This document shows, piece after piece, positions 38,502 to 50,990 of a stretch of 64,000 nt of DNA (position 1 is the first letter of the stretch; each line of letters starts with the position of its first letter). Below the pieces are notes generated by a model. That model had not been told where the DNA came from. It saw only the letters and a program-made list of their open reading frames with translations, and searched no databases. Source of the DNA: Gonatopus flavifemur (taxonomy: Eukaryota; Arthropoda; Insecta; Hymenoptera; Dryinidae); assembly GCA_018340375.1 (NCBI GenBank), contig JAFFJZ010000001.1, positions 57,528,001 through 57,592,000 on the forward strand. The letters are read 5' to 3'. The position numbers were made by a program, and so were the translations under genes.

Positions 38502-39042
38502 TTATTGGTTTATTTTCATCAAGATTTGGGAACTATTACTAAATATTTCCCAAACAAAATATTGATATAGGTTTCATATAAGGTCACATCGGGATATTTA
38601 TTTCGCCATATATCCAACCATGAAATTTGGTAATTATTACCAATAGTTTTCTCAGGGTAGGAATTAGCATTAAGTTAACTTAGTATTCCATGAATATCTA
38701 GGATTAAGCGTCCCTGTTGAATTCTTGAGGAGTATGAAATGTGTATGACCTTTTCCATCAATTTTATAAAATTAACAAAGAACTTGTTAAGAAATGAACA
38801 AACAAGCGCCAATGAGATTATAAAGATGTGAGCTCAGCGAGCAGCATATCAAAATGCAACCAAAGTGCACCCTATTCAATTTACAAATATGCGACCGCCA
38901 TCTGAATTATACAGGGTGTCCCATTTTAATCTTTAAATGCAAATAACTCAAAAACATGCATCTTGAACCAAAAGTACTTCATACCAAAGTTGTTATACAA
39001 AGAAGGGGCCACAAAACTACGATATCAGTTTCATCATAGATG
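38502..39042. other. Gene-free stretch with an orphan transposon-like end
   Basis: A terminus-like word ACAGGGTGTCCCATTTTAA lies near 38921-38939, resembling ends of many insect DNA transposons, but I found no matching partner end. The rest is unique AT-rich DNA. Confidence 0.4.
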
Positions 39043-39106
39043 GCTGAATAAAATGTTGCACAATGTTTCTGGCACGTCCCAGGGAGTGTCAAGTCCCACC
39101 ATTGTA

Positions 39107-40271
39107 CACTGGGAAAAAAAGACGAGTGATGCGCTGTTGGTCAAAGAGTCCATCACTGTTACTAACCAATCGGGTGTTACCAAGAGTATATCGCTATTGG
39201 TAGGAACAATAAAACACTTTAGATCACCAATTATGTGTTACCAAGAGTATCTCGCTATTGATGGGCATAGTAAGACGCTGTTGGAAGCAAATAGAAACCT
39301 TAAAAGAGAGATGCCAAGTGTAATATTGGTGACAGTCAATAGTGCATTACTATTGTAACAAATAGTGAATCCGTAGTGTTTTTAATGTATTAGGAAAAAT
39401 GTATTCTGACATTTTAATAATGAAAATACATCCGAGTTGTTTTTGCAGATGGTTTTATTATATATATAAGAAATCAGTAAATTAATATAAATGAACAGCT
39501 ATTCATCAAATATGATGTTGAATAAACTTGCTATGGAAAATATGAATACGCGATCAGAATTGAAGAGAAATCACATGAGAATATATTTCAAAAATTATGT
39601 AATTAGGTATTTATTAAGATAATGTTTTAAAATATTAGAAGTCCTATGAGGGATCATCGAAACATTTGTGAAGGAATATAAATTAATAATGTCTAATCTA
39701 TCTGATTCGGATCTTCCAATTGCCAAATCACATCACTTGCACTTTATCTCGAAGCTAATCACAAATGTTTTTATGATTCCTGATAGAACTTCCAATATTT
39801 TAAAACATTATTTGAATAAATACCTAATTACATAATTTGTTAAATATATTTTAATGTAATTTCTCTTCAACTCTGATCGCGTATTCATATTTCCCATAGT
39901 AAGTTTATTTAATGAAAATCACATCATATTTGATAAATAGTTCTTCATTTATATTAATTCACTGATTTCTTATATATATAATAAAACCACCTGCAAAAAC
40001 AACTCGGATGTATTTTCATTATTAAAATGTCAGAATACATTTTTCCTGGTACATTGAAAACACTACGGATTCACTATTTGTTACAATAGTGATTCACTAT
40101 TGACTGTCAACAATATTTCACTTGGCATTTCTCTTTGAAGGTTTCTATTTGCTTCCAACAGCGTCTTACTATGCCTACCAATAGCGATATACTCTTGGTA
40201 ACACCCGATTGGTTAGTAACAGGGATGGACTCTTTGGCCAACAGCGCATCACTCGTCTTTTTTCCCCAGTG
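39107..40271. mobile_element. 1165-bp fold-back (inverted-repeat) element, TA target duplication
   Basis: Left end CACTGGGAAAAAAAGACGAG and right end (reverse complement CACTGGGGAAAAAAGACGAG) open two near-identical inverted arms: 39107-39670 (564 bp) and 39761-40271 (511 bp), with a 90-bp loop. TA is duplicated at 39105-39106 and 40272-40273. The left arm has an extra 61 bp (39205-39265) from a tandem duplication of the GTGTTACCAAGAGTAT unit, absent from the right arm. The 131-codon frame across the left end is incidental. The TA duplication points to Tc1/mariner mobilisation, by family knowledge. Confidence 0.9.
39174..39295 (+). repeat. 61-bp tandem duplication in the left arm
   Basis: GTGTTACCAAGAGTAT starts at 39174 and again at 39235, a period of exactly 61, with about 15% divergence between units. 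The right arm carries a single unit, so the duplication arose after, or was not copied into, the other arm. Confidence 0.85.
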
Positions 40272-41589
40272 TAATGTTTCGAATGAAATATTTTAAACTA
40301 AAACATGTCTGAAACGTCGCAGGAATATTTTATGTCTCCAAAACGTTTCAGAGGTGTTATTTTCAAACATTAAATTCGTAACATTGCAATGGTATGACAT
40401 TAGCAGTATCTGGAACGTTCCAAAAACATTTCGTTCAGTGGGTGCGGAGCTCTATTCAGATAACGATTGAAATTTAAGAAAAAAGAGCCCCATTCAGTTT
40501 GTATTAAGATTTTTAGCTGAAATCAAATCCATCACCCCATAGGTCTGATTGGATTCTTCAAGATCCGAATAAGGATTTTTTTCATTATTTCCTGATTGAG
40601 ATTGAATATTTCTAACAAAAGTCTGACAGTCGTTAAGCGTTACATTTTTCCTGTTAAAACCCGGGCAGGATTCTTCAATAATAATCCAGGAATAATCATT
40701 ATCCCAAATGATGCTACATAAATTCAACAGACGTATCAAAAAGTGCCTCTAATGTACACATCCTACTCCCCTCGGTATACATCGAATCCCCTTCTTCCGT
40801 TCGGTTCACGGTTTACGCGGTCGAAATCACAAAATGCAATTTCATTGACTGCACATCGACGCGGATCCGTGTACGCGGCCTTTCAACGAGCCATTCGACA
40901 ATACCTTTAATCAACAATAATTCTGTACACGTGCACGTGAGCAGACGCAAACGCACGCACGCGCATTTGTTCGTTCGTAATTCAACCAAAAGAGATATAT
41001 TTGAGAGGGAGAGGAAGAGAAGGAATTTCAATGTCCCCCTGGTGATCATGTTTGTATTAAGCCCTGTTCAAACTTGAGTACGAGGGAATACTTCACAGAC
41101 TGATATTCAATACGTGTGTCACAATCATCGAGGGATCATTTGTTTATTTGCTCACATGGAATACTACGATGATTTTTGGGATTCTTCATCACCCCTCCAC
41201 GATTTTCTACATTTTCGTGTCTCCAACGAACAAACGACGTGTCGCAGGGAAATAATATAATTCTCTATAGATAATATATTATCAAATATGATTCAACCCG
41301 AGGTTCGGTGGTATAGGCACAATTAAAAACATCTACATTATTCGCTTGATTTTAATTCAATTTTTACTTGGAATTATCAACATGAAAATGAACGAAAGAA
41401 TGACAAATAAACGAAATTAAACTCCACGGAACAAAGTAAAAATTATCACAATGTAAAAATTTCTCATTAAACCGAACTTGTTGAAATGTGCATTATACAA
41501 CATGCACACGTGACGGAAGAATAAATTAAAATTCACTTGTCTCGAACAAACCCTCCTTTCGAACGTAATAATAATTCATGAAAGTTTAT

Positions 41590-42245
41590 GTTTGTATAGG
41601 GCCGTGCTTGAAGATGCCCATGGAAAGTAATTAAACCGTTGATCATTGTTAAATTATTAAAATGTAGCCGAAATGACTAAACAAAAGTTGTTATGAAAAG
41701 TAAGAGGGAGAGAGGGGCGGGCGTAGGGTGCCGGAAACTCGAAGGGTCAAGCGCCTCAGTGAGCAAAGCGAACAAACTGGGGAACAAAATCCTTTGAAGG
41801 GGTTGGACACCGAAGGTCGTAATCACAGAGTCCCTAGCATGTGAGATAATACGTACACGCTATACAATTGCAAAAAGTGTAATTACGTTGAAATCCTTTA
41901 TCTTTGAAAACTTTACGTTGAAAATCATTTATTCGAAATTCGTTTATCCAATTCATCCTCATTTATTAAAATGTAAGCTCTTTCGTGTACTCAAAATCGA
42001 TCGTGTAATTATTTTGTCAAATTCGTGATACGATTTTCCAGCAACGCCTGATGCGGGGAAACACCGATGCTCAAGTAGATTTGCGATAATCGAATTTCCA
42101 TGGAATTGAATTTTATTCGTAAACGATATGGATTTCGATGCTTCTTCGGTGATACACGATGAATATTTTATAATAACCGCTGGCCGGGTAACGTAATTAA
42201 ATGACGAATATCATTATTTTTGTGGCCGAGGGTGTATGAATGAAC
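41590..42245. promoter_or_regulatory. Possible cis-regulatory block(s)
   Basis: Contains AAGTAATTAAACCG, GTTAAATTATTAAAATG and GTAACGTAATTAAATGACG, that is several TAATTA-type homeodomain cores, between complex GC-richer words such as GGTGCCGGAAACTCG and CGCTGGCCGGG. This fits an enhancer-rich region of a developmental locus, but the evidence is texture only. Confidence 0.22.
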
Positions 42246-44375
42246 AAATGAATGAATGAATGCACCGAAGATTCAATCTCATTGGTCATCGTAGTTCGTT
42301 TTCAATGTTATATATACGAGATATACGCCCAACGTCTGTGTAGTTATAATGTTAAACGCGTAGGCGAGTATAGCTTTAGCATTTCCGCCGGGGAAATCGT
42401 CCACTGGAAAATTAACACTGTTGGGATTTTCGTCCGGCGTGGCAATGTCCGCCTGATTCATCGTCGTCGTCCAATTCTGTTCCGTTTCGTTCAGTTTTGT
42501 ACGCTACGACGAATTTATTTTTTTCCGTCGCTGCACAAATTAAGCCCGCGATTTGCATTTGGATACCGTATCGCATCACATAGATGAATTTCGAAAGATA
42601 TATAAACGTGGATATTGGATTATGCGGTATGAATGTATGGGTAGATAAGGATCGACGTATCGTTCACTTTCGTATTATCGTCGTGTTTCTGTTTTCGACT
42701 TTGATTCGTTTCGCGTCAGGAATCAATGTAAATATTTTTCATTTCATTCAAAGAAAGAATGATTTGTAATCAGTCGTTCGTTTCTACCACAAAGATTTCA
42801 TGAATGAATAAACAATTCCACATGTTTGGTTCCCGACGATTTCAATCATTTCGATTATAATGAATAGAATACGTAATAAAATGATCTTATCGGTGAACAG
42901 CTGATCGTAATAACCGTTTCGTATATCGTGAAATACATTTGTTGACTCTCTTAAATGATAATAACAATGTCTCTTCGCTTACCGTCAATATTTTCCAATC
43001 GGATGTAAGTCGGATCAGACTGTTCGTATATATGTTTTATCGAATGATCCAAGTCGAACCAATTACAAAGAAAACCTTACAACATGTTTCTTGATATTCG
43101 AGAAGGAATCACGATATTTTCTATTCCTTATTGATCCGTCTGGCACGAAAAATTATTGATGGCGTATTTGAAACAGAAGGAGGAAACCTCAAACGTGAAT
43201 GTATATCGATATTTCAAACCGGTACTGCATCATATTGCCAGAAAGTACCATGAGACGTACCTTCTTCAGTAAATTGCGATTTCGTTGTCTGCATCGAAAT
43301 TCATCGATTTCACTTGGCCATAATGTACTCGCAGACAGGAATGAACCACTTGAAGTTCTCTCGTTCTGTAGACGGACAACGACGAGGATGGGAACAAGAA
43401 CCGTCCGTTTCTCTACTCTATTCCTCCGGAATATCCATTAGTCACAGCAGCATTGTTGACGAAGCATGTTATTTCCCTTGTGTACAACGCACGTCTGGGT
43501 CTCTCTGCCCTCCCTATCTCTTCTTCCACTTCTTTCTCCGCCTATTTCATCCTTGTTTTCTCATTTGATTTTCCCGATCTAACTGTATATAACATCGTTC
43601 TAACTCTTGTCAAAGTTTTTCTCCTTTCTTGATTGGTTTTGAACAGAAGTACCGGCACGTTATAACGATAAATTCTTCCTTTCCGATTCTCGATATTTCA
43701 ATTTTCCATTGTCATCATTATGGGAAGAAAAATGTTGAACGATAGGGGCACTTATCATTCCTTACCCCCTCAATTTACTCGATCATTCCGATAATGCGAA
43801 TGACTCATCGAGGTTCTGGTATCCAACGGCAGGGTAACAACAGGTATCAGGGGATGCGAATCAGGGATGTAATCGTACACGCAATTCTATCGATTTTACA
43901 TTCGTACACAATGTAACGATAGCAACCTCATCGAATCGATTACATCCATATTCAAAAGTAAATTAATATTTATGATTTGTAATTGAATATTTTCATGGAT
44001 TCGATTCGAAAGAACTTTCGAGTCGACTATCATTCGCTTTCGATATCATTCCTTTTCGTTCTCTCATTTGCGATTTACTAATTTTCCACGATAGGATTAC
44101 GAAATCTCCGTATAATATATTGCTCGGGAGGAGGAAGGAGAAGAAGAATAAGAACAAGGTTTTGGTTCGCTCCTAATCCAATCTCGTGAGCCTAAACGAC
44201 TCCCTCTCGGCGTAGCCGACGTCGTTCCCTAACAACGCACGCGATACACCGTCGCGACGCTCTTCTCAAGTTCCAAAGTTTCCGGAGTTCTTCCCCCTCG
44301 TTTTCTATATAGAAAGTACGAGATGCGATCTGTTCTGCAGCTCGAATGTACAAGAATAGGTTAGATGGTTCGTAT

Positions 44376-44393
44376 GTACGTACGTACGTACGT
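44376..44393 (+). repeat. (GTAC)n microsatellite
   Basis: Four and a half self-complementary GTAC units, extended on the right by GTGTACGTG. Confidence 0.9.
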
Positions 44394-44894
44394 GTACGTG
44401 TGTCACCAGAAGGTTGAAATAAGTTTCAGCCAAGGGTAAAAGTTTTGGGCGATGGCACGCCGCGTAAAGGACCCTCGGATTTTTACTCGGCAAGAACAAG
44501 AAATACAGGGAAAGATGAAAAAGAAAACAAAAGTAATGTTGGAAAGTCAATTTTAGCACTGAGATTTTTGTTTGTTTGTTTGTTTATTCGTTTCTTTTGT
44601 TTGCTCTATTCTGATCGTCATTTGTCGTGTTGCGCGATTTCTCAATAAATCGAATCTATTCAATTGGGTGAATTGGGTGAAGGAAGTGAATATAGAATGG
44701 TGATTTGATTTTATAAGGTAATGGAATTGAAATAAGTTTCGGATAATATTTTATGCGATAAACTAGGATGTCAGATATCCCTAGCTTTCAGCTAAAGTAA
44801 GAGATACGAATCTATTCAGGTCTGTTAAATCTAATCCAGAAGCTTCGCTCTCTAAGACTGTGGACAATTCTGATCCTGTGACCTGGAAACTTAC

Positions 44895-45080
44895 TCGTTC
44901 ACCCCCTTGAGAGAGACTTCCGGATCCTTTCTCTCGTATATCAATGATGCTATCGTAAGAGGTATCAAAATCGTGAGAATTGCTCAGAGTTGAACGATTA
45001 ATAAACAGAGAAAAATTTGTGAGATTTGGATTATGTAGATTCGAGTTGAATACACAGAACAACCAGGAGAACGAACCAGT
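44895..45080 (-). CDS. Candidate internal exon, unknown protein
   Basis: On the minus strand a TTTTTATAG acceptor precedes position 45080 and a consensus GTAAGT donor follows position 44895 (44889-44894). Between them 186 bases (62 codons) are open in phase 0, containing DFDTSYDSIIDIRE and KGSGSLSQGGER. The frame stays open past the donor to a stop near 44781, so a terminal exon is also possible. I do not recognise the peptide, see no partner exons, and a frame of this length can arise by chance here. Confidence 0.17.
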
Positions 45081-45276
45081 CTATAAAAATAGGTCGTGTG
45101 CTGAAAATTAATCATCCGTTTGAATAGAATTCTCTATGTTGTTGTACTGAAATCAACGTATCATGTAAAATAATATAGTAAAAGGATTAACATAATAACG
45201 AAGCGAGATCATTTATAATGAGAAGTGATCTACATTGTTGTAAACAAACGTTACATGATTATTCAGTGTATTATTA

Positions 45277-45592
45277 TTAATTTTTCATCTCAATATTAAT
45301 GCACGTATTCATGCAAAAGAGTGTCATATGATTCTGTATTATTATACCAATGACCACTGTTGCCAGCTTGGCGCTAGATCCAACGGAATTGTTCAACCAC
45401 GTCTTCTTGTTAGTAGGAATGACCAATGAGGAAAAAACACAAGGCGCTAAAGTGGCATCAGTGCCAATGACAATGAATTCATATCTCATATTCAACAAGA
45501 ACGTTCTCACTTTAGCATCGAGTAAAGTATTCAAAGAGCTTCCATGCAAATTTGACGAACCAACCAATTTTGTTCTCATGCAAAGTTCATGA
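45277..45592 (+). other. Doubly open segment, unknown
   Basis: An 80-codon ATG frame on the plus strand (45350-45592, with LALDPTELFNHVFLLVGMTN) overlaps a 100-codon frame on the minus strand (45277-45579). Base composition is more even than in the neighbours. I recognise neither peptide. It may be a remnant of an old coding sequence or chance; splice signals do not decide it. Confidence 0.15.
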
Positions 45593-48500
45593 TTTGGTTC
45601 AATGAACCATAGACGTTATTAATCGCGCATTCCTAGCACTCGCTAATCGTTCCTCGAAGATTCATTCCTAATTTACGCAGTATCTTCCTAAAACTCCTTG
45701 TCAAGACCTAAGCAGAATCGACGTTGATCCAGTCAGGTTCAGGAGATGAATTTCTCAGCCATATTTGCACCAATGACAGAAAATTGGCCATTGTATGAAG
45801 AAATTAAATTCTCCTGGTATTTACGGAAATTTCCACTGACATAAAATATCTTCATCAACGTGACATCAAAAGAGATTCAAACGCAATGAAGTATTAAAAT
45901 GAAATAAACTTTTCCAGACGTTCTCATGGTACCGCGAATTTAATAATAAATCTTTTGTAACACTACAAGGGATAGTCATACAATTAGCTGGTTCTAATTT
46001 CCATCGACACTGTACTCATTTGAAACTCTCCTCAGATCTATATTTACATTGCTCGCGGCGGTAAAAGTTTTTGGCACTTCATTCACCAAAGTTCTATGTC
46101 GGTATATGAGGTTATAGTGCAACGAATCGCGAAAACTAGCCCTGATGAAACTGGCCAAAAACTTTCCCAGCGTCGGTCTATACTAACGATCAGCCGAAAC
46201 TCAAGACAACCATGGAACAGAGATAGAGTGATAAGGAAGAAAACCTTCTGCCTTGAATATTTCTCTACAGCGAGGGAATAATGAGAACGTTAACGCTTCG
46301 CGTTATAACGTTCAACCTTCTCACGAGTGGAAGAATAAAACATGCATACGTATTTTACAATTTTCCGCGTTACATCGGTGATTTCGCTTGTTTGTATTTT
46401 TTCAACGATATGAGATGAATTCATTTCACTCTATAGTTTGGGATTGTTTTTATTAAAAAATGTTCCTTCATATCAATTACCGGGGATACTCTGCGAGCAT
46501 CGAATTTTAATGTCTGAATATACAATTTTGTATTTCATTTGATATATAGGTATAGTGATCTAATGAGAAGAATGAGATAAAACCGTATATTTTCCTCAAT
46601 TCGATTGTTCGTTTCACAGGTATATGCATTAAAACTCTCTATCGTTTTTCAATACGAAAAATCCATCGGAAACTCATACTGGGTGCAACACCGAGACGCA
46701 AACGAGATACATTTTTGTATTTATTTGCAATAAAATCAGTGGGGGGATGTTGAATAATTCAGCAAATCGAGATTTCATCGACAACTCGTATCTGTACTAC
46801 TAGATTTTCTTTATTTCTGTATAAAATAGATTGAGCCGGAATCGATAACGAAAAGCATTGATGTGTTTTTTGATTGAATTTTCAATGAGAAGTCATTGAG
46901 ATCTTATCGAGCAGATATTTTGATATTTGTGATCACGGCAGTTCAGGAGGAAAGTATTTTTTCCGCAAATCTTTTTTGACAACTTCATAATCTTTAAGAT
47001 ACCGAAAATTGAATTCGAATCTCATTATTCCAACCTCTTGTAATTTTCAATGGAAATGAGGGACATTTCTGTAACACGCTAAGGAGATTGAATAAGTTTG
47101 TATGCTTCGTGGATCCGTTCGAACTTAATCGGTGAGAGAAGTTGATCATAATCAATAACCAAATGCATATAGTTGGAGAAATTCTTAAGACATGAATAAT
47201 TTGCTTTATTTGCGAATGTGATTTGAGGTTCGTAGATTCAATCATCCAAGGATAGTGGGGTCGATTATTAGAATTTCTCTTTTCAACTATTTCGAAGTTG
47301 AATCAATCGAATAATTCAAAGAATATTACTTGTTGCGCATTATTTTGATTCTCGATTCATTCCACAGTGATTTGAGAGGATTCCAAATCCATCAGACTTT
47401 CAGAGACAATACAGAAGAGTACAGAGAGATGTGATATTCGTTATCAATTCACTTATCAGTGAACTACCGTGACAGAAATGATTTTAGTGAATTTTTCTCG
47501 AATGTGATTTAATGGATAAATGAATTGTCATCCCACTCATCATTCGACTGATTCGAGTATGAACATTTCAACTACATATAAAAATCAATAAATCAGAAGC
47601 ATAGAGAAAACGAATGACATACCCTGAAGTCACTTATCAATTATTTTAGACTTGAATAAACGATACGAGGATCGTGGTTGACAGGATCATCGCAATATGA
47701 TACACGAAGAAGAGAATATTTACTCATCCCTTCTGCACATGTTATGAATTCTCAAAATTATGAAAATAAAAATTGGAACACAGATATTTTTCGACTGATT
47801 CAACGAGACATTTGAAATCTCTCTGACGGGTAAGATTTTGAAAATAATTCTTCGTTTTTGTGTCGAAGGATGAAAATGGAACAATGAAAACCCGATGAAA
47901 ACCTAGAACCTTGGACGAATTATTCCACCGCGCGTGGACGTTGGAAGAGCGATTTCACAAACTAATAATAAATCTGAAAAAACAATTCTGTTGCAAAACG
48001 TACAAAAATCCTACCCAACAGCCGATAGAATATTTTCCACATTGAAAAAAAAATCAAGAACGTATGCTGAAAAGTTATAATCTTGACGTACGCCAATCAA
48101 TTTATATATAGAAAAAAATCTGATTTATTTGTACATGTAAATTCCATCAACTATTTTGTTTCCCCTGCTCTTTGTGATTCAGTTGAAAAACGCGAAGTAC
48201 CCTTTTGATTATATTCGGACTTGACTACCGAATATAAAATCCCGCGTGGCAAGTGGACTTGCTTGGAAACTCGTACTCGAAAAGGTTCTTGAAATGATAT
48301 AAAACGATAAGGACACTTAGAGCGTTAATCCTCGAATGCAAGGAATGTCAAGAGTCAGATAAAATAGTGATTCATATCTTGTTTGAATGCTTCAGGTATT
48401 TTCAAAAGAGCAGCTCCGCTGGTTTCCTGAAGAAATAAATTCGTTTCCCAGAGTCGTCGCGGCTAGCTCTTTGAAAAGAATCCTCGTGTCCTTCGTGTGA

Positions 48501-50290
48501 ACATTCGGATCCTTGAAAATCAACGCGGCAAAAAGAAGGAGCATGAAGATTTTAATTACGTGAATCAAGTTTGTTCTTGATAACACTGAATTTACATCGA
48601 ATTTATTATTCATATACGTGAAATAAACACTCGAAAACGTGGAAAAACTAATTAATCGTTCTTTACGGGAAAGAAAAAGAATGTGAGAATTCTTTCTCCG
48701 ATTCAACTGATCGACAGTTATTTTTATCCGCAAGGAACGCAAAGAACGAAACAAAAAAAAGAGGAGAGAATCGAAGGAAAGAAGCGCGTTATCGAAATTC
48801 TTGCGTATTATCAATCACGTTCGACGAAGTCGTTTCCAATTACGTTCGGAGACCCGTGTGCACGTCGTTAAGAATTTCGCATTTTCCGAAACATGAACGA
48901 TACTTCAATCACTGTCAAATGACATATCACAGACTCTGAATCACTCATACCATAAAAAGTACGTACAAATTGCAAAATTTCCCAGCAAGTATAATCTGAC
49001 ACGGGAGACACGTGCAAACGCTCACACGGTTGCTGTAAAGTGCAGTTTTGCGTGCAACACAGACGGTTGATCGAAATTGCCGCTATGTGCTACTTCGCTG
49101 TTCGCTCTGAAAATCCCTTTCTCTGTTGTAATCTTTATCGAGAGGATTTTTGAACAAAAATTCAATACAAGGTCTGTTTGGAATACAAATAACACTACTC
49201 CAAAACAGAGAGACGAATTGAATTTATCTTCTTTCACGGCGGGAGTTGTGAGTGGTTGTAGCGTACGTATCATCCTACGAGAAAGGGAACGAAAAAAATA
49301 TATTCATCGATGCTCGATGCTTTGTAAAAATGCCACCGAAACATGTAACGATGCCGATGAAATACGGTTGATATTACTTAAACGGAAGTGACGAGATTCC
49401 ATTCGATTTTCCTGAACCTATACAATTTTTTGTTCTCACGTTTTGAAGAAAAAGAAGATATTTTTCGTGAGCGATTATTCGAAAATCAATCGAGGAATTC
49501 GTTGTGAATTCGATTAGCAAATTCATCAAGAACGGAAATCAAAGGGGGAACAAAGTTGAAATTGTCTTTCGCAATTTTATACATAATTTCAACATTTTTC
49601 CATCGTGTGATTATTGAATGAGAAAACAAGATTCAATTGAAATGGTCTGTCGTGGAGAAATATTCACAAAGAATTTTTCTTTCTAGTTCGATTGAACCTG
49701 TTCGCGGCATTGAAGTTTACATTTGAAAGATTGATTTTACTTATCGAAACGAGAACAATTTACTGCAACGACTTTATTCGCAATGAATTTTATTCATATT
49801 TCGTTCCAACATTTCGTATTTCTTATTCGCTTTCTGCTCTGTTTTTGTAATTTGTTTCTGCAAAAAAGTTCATCAACTGACCGTAACGCAAAATTCTCGC
49901 GGAACGGAATATGAATTTCATGGCTGACAAAAAATGGTAATCTCGATGAAGGAGTTTCAAAACGTATCCTAAACCTCGTACAATTCACGTTCCCATTTCA
50001 TTTGAGTACGTAGAAGATGATAATGATAGGGATTACCGAGCGACTCTCGTACTCCGCGTTGTGACTAACAATTCATAATGAGTTGGCTCTTTCGTTTCTC
50101 GAAAAAATAAGCGGCAAAAAATCGATAAAACTGAAATTAGTTGTTTCCACAAGGATTTTACGTTTAGAAATCTATAATACCCAGTTACCATCGTGTTTAC
50201 TCGTAGGAAAAAGAAAAGGGACGAGGACGTGAAACAAAAGATAATGAAAACTTGCATTTCATAGGTGTTAATGCTACTACACGACGTGTC
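45593..50290. other. Gene-free stretch of about 4.7 kb
   Basis: AT-rich unique sequence with only short frames. I see no RNA gene, inverted-repeat element or conserved-looking block worth separate listing. Confidence 0.5.
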
Positions 50291-50990
50291 CCCTCGCATA
50301 AATAGTATTAGCAGAGATGGGAAACACGGATAGACGTGAAAAGGAAGTGAAAAAAGCCAGACAGCGTCAGACGCGTCACAAAGTAAAGAAAAGAGAGATG
50401 AGAGAAAACCGTGGCACTGGCAAAGCCGTGACATCCGTACAGTGGCCGCAGTATTATTTACAATGTAACTTGCAAAGTGAGAAAAATTATGCTTTGGTGA
50501 CGCCGTACCGGCACCGTCGCCTCTGCCGCCTCCGCCACCACTCCGAGGGTTTTACCTTTTTGATACAATACGCCCGCATGTGGTACGGTGACGACGGCTT
50601 ATGGAACATTGCTTCGAACGTGTATACGTGTGCTGATGTGCAATTCGCTACTCGCGTGCGGTGGTTGCCTTGCTACGGAATGAGCAGCAACAGCAGCGCG
50701 GCTTACGACGATGTTTACGAGATTTTACTCAACCGCAGTGCACACGAAGAGAGTCGTAGAATAGTCTCGTTTCGCTCGGTGCACATGCACTCTCAAGGAT
50801 CCACCAACAGCATTGTTCTGTTTCTACTACAGTTATTTTTGTCCTGCACGCGCATATATATTTTCCCTAAATATTCTATTTTGAAAGAAGGTAAAACTAT
50901 TCCAACAGATTATCCGGTGTACCGTAACGCAACGATAAACAATACATATTCGAATGAATACGAATTTAAAGTACTTTGGAATTCGTAGGA
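50290..50990 (+). other. CpG/GC-rich patch, possible promoter or exon
   Basis: GC rises sharply, notably at 50505-50550 (CCGCCTCCGCCACC) and 50580-50770, then falls back to AT-rich DNA after about 50840. In insect genomes such patches often mark coding exons or 5' ends. No TATA box or clear initiator is apparent. The overlapping long frame is listed separately. Confidence 0.3.
50317..50988 (+). CDS. Longest ORF in the window (223 codons), unknown
   Basis: It starts at an ATG in fair context (GCAGAGATGG) and runs to a TAG at 50986-50988. The N-terminal 40 residues are very basic (Lys/Arg-rich), the middle contains YARMWYGDDGLWNIASNVY and AAYDDVYEILLNRSAHEES, and a hydrophobic run (SIVLFLLQLFLSC) lies near residues 168-180. 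I recognise no domain. High local GC lowers stop frequency, so chance cannot be excluded. A donor-like AAG/GTAAAA at 50891 could end a coding exon before the AT-rich tail. Confidence that this is a translated gene is low. Confidence 0.2.
   Translation: MGNTDRREKEVKKARQRQTRHKVKKREMRENRGTGKAVTSVQWPQYYLQCNLQSEKNYALVTPYRHRRLCRLRHHSEGFTFLIQYARMWYGDDGLWNIASNVYTCADVQFATRVRWLPCYGMSSNSSAAYDDVYEILLNRSAHEESRRIVSFRSVHMHSQGSTNSIVLFLLQLFLSCTRIYIFPKYSILKEGKTIPTDYPVYRNATINNTYSNEYEFKVLWNS

Larger units (their letters stand above)
39043..40440. mobile_element. Older MITE interrupted by the fold-back element
   Basis: Flanking sequence on the left of the fold-back element (AATGTTTCTGGCACGTCCCA ... ACCATTG, about 39062-39104) matches the reverse complement of sequence on its right (AAATGTTTTTGGAACGTTCC ... 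ACCATTG, about 40388-40434). This implies a pre-existing inverted-repeat element into which the fold-back inserted. Outer ends are roughly CTGAATAAAATG at 39044 and CATTTCGTTCAGTG ending 40440; exact boundaries and any target duplication are uncertain. Confidence 0.5.
40441..44780. other. Gene-free stretch with complex blocks
   Basis: No recognised exon. Complex non-repetitive sequence occurs at about 41590-41850 and 42010-42240. An ATGA/GAAT microsatellite lies at 42237-42262 and a GTAC tract at 44376-44393. The 111-codon frame at 42252-42587 lies in moderately GC-rich DNA and has no recognisable domain. Confidence 0.45.

Noticed and set aside
38921..38940. ACAGGGTGTCCCATTTTAA, a transposon-terminus-like word
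   Set aside because: No matching opposite end or target duplication was found, so an element cannot be delimited.
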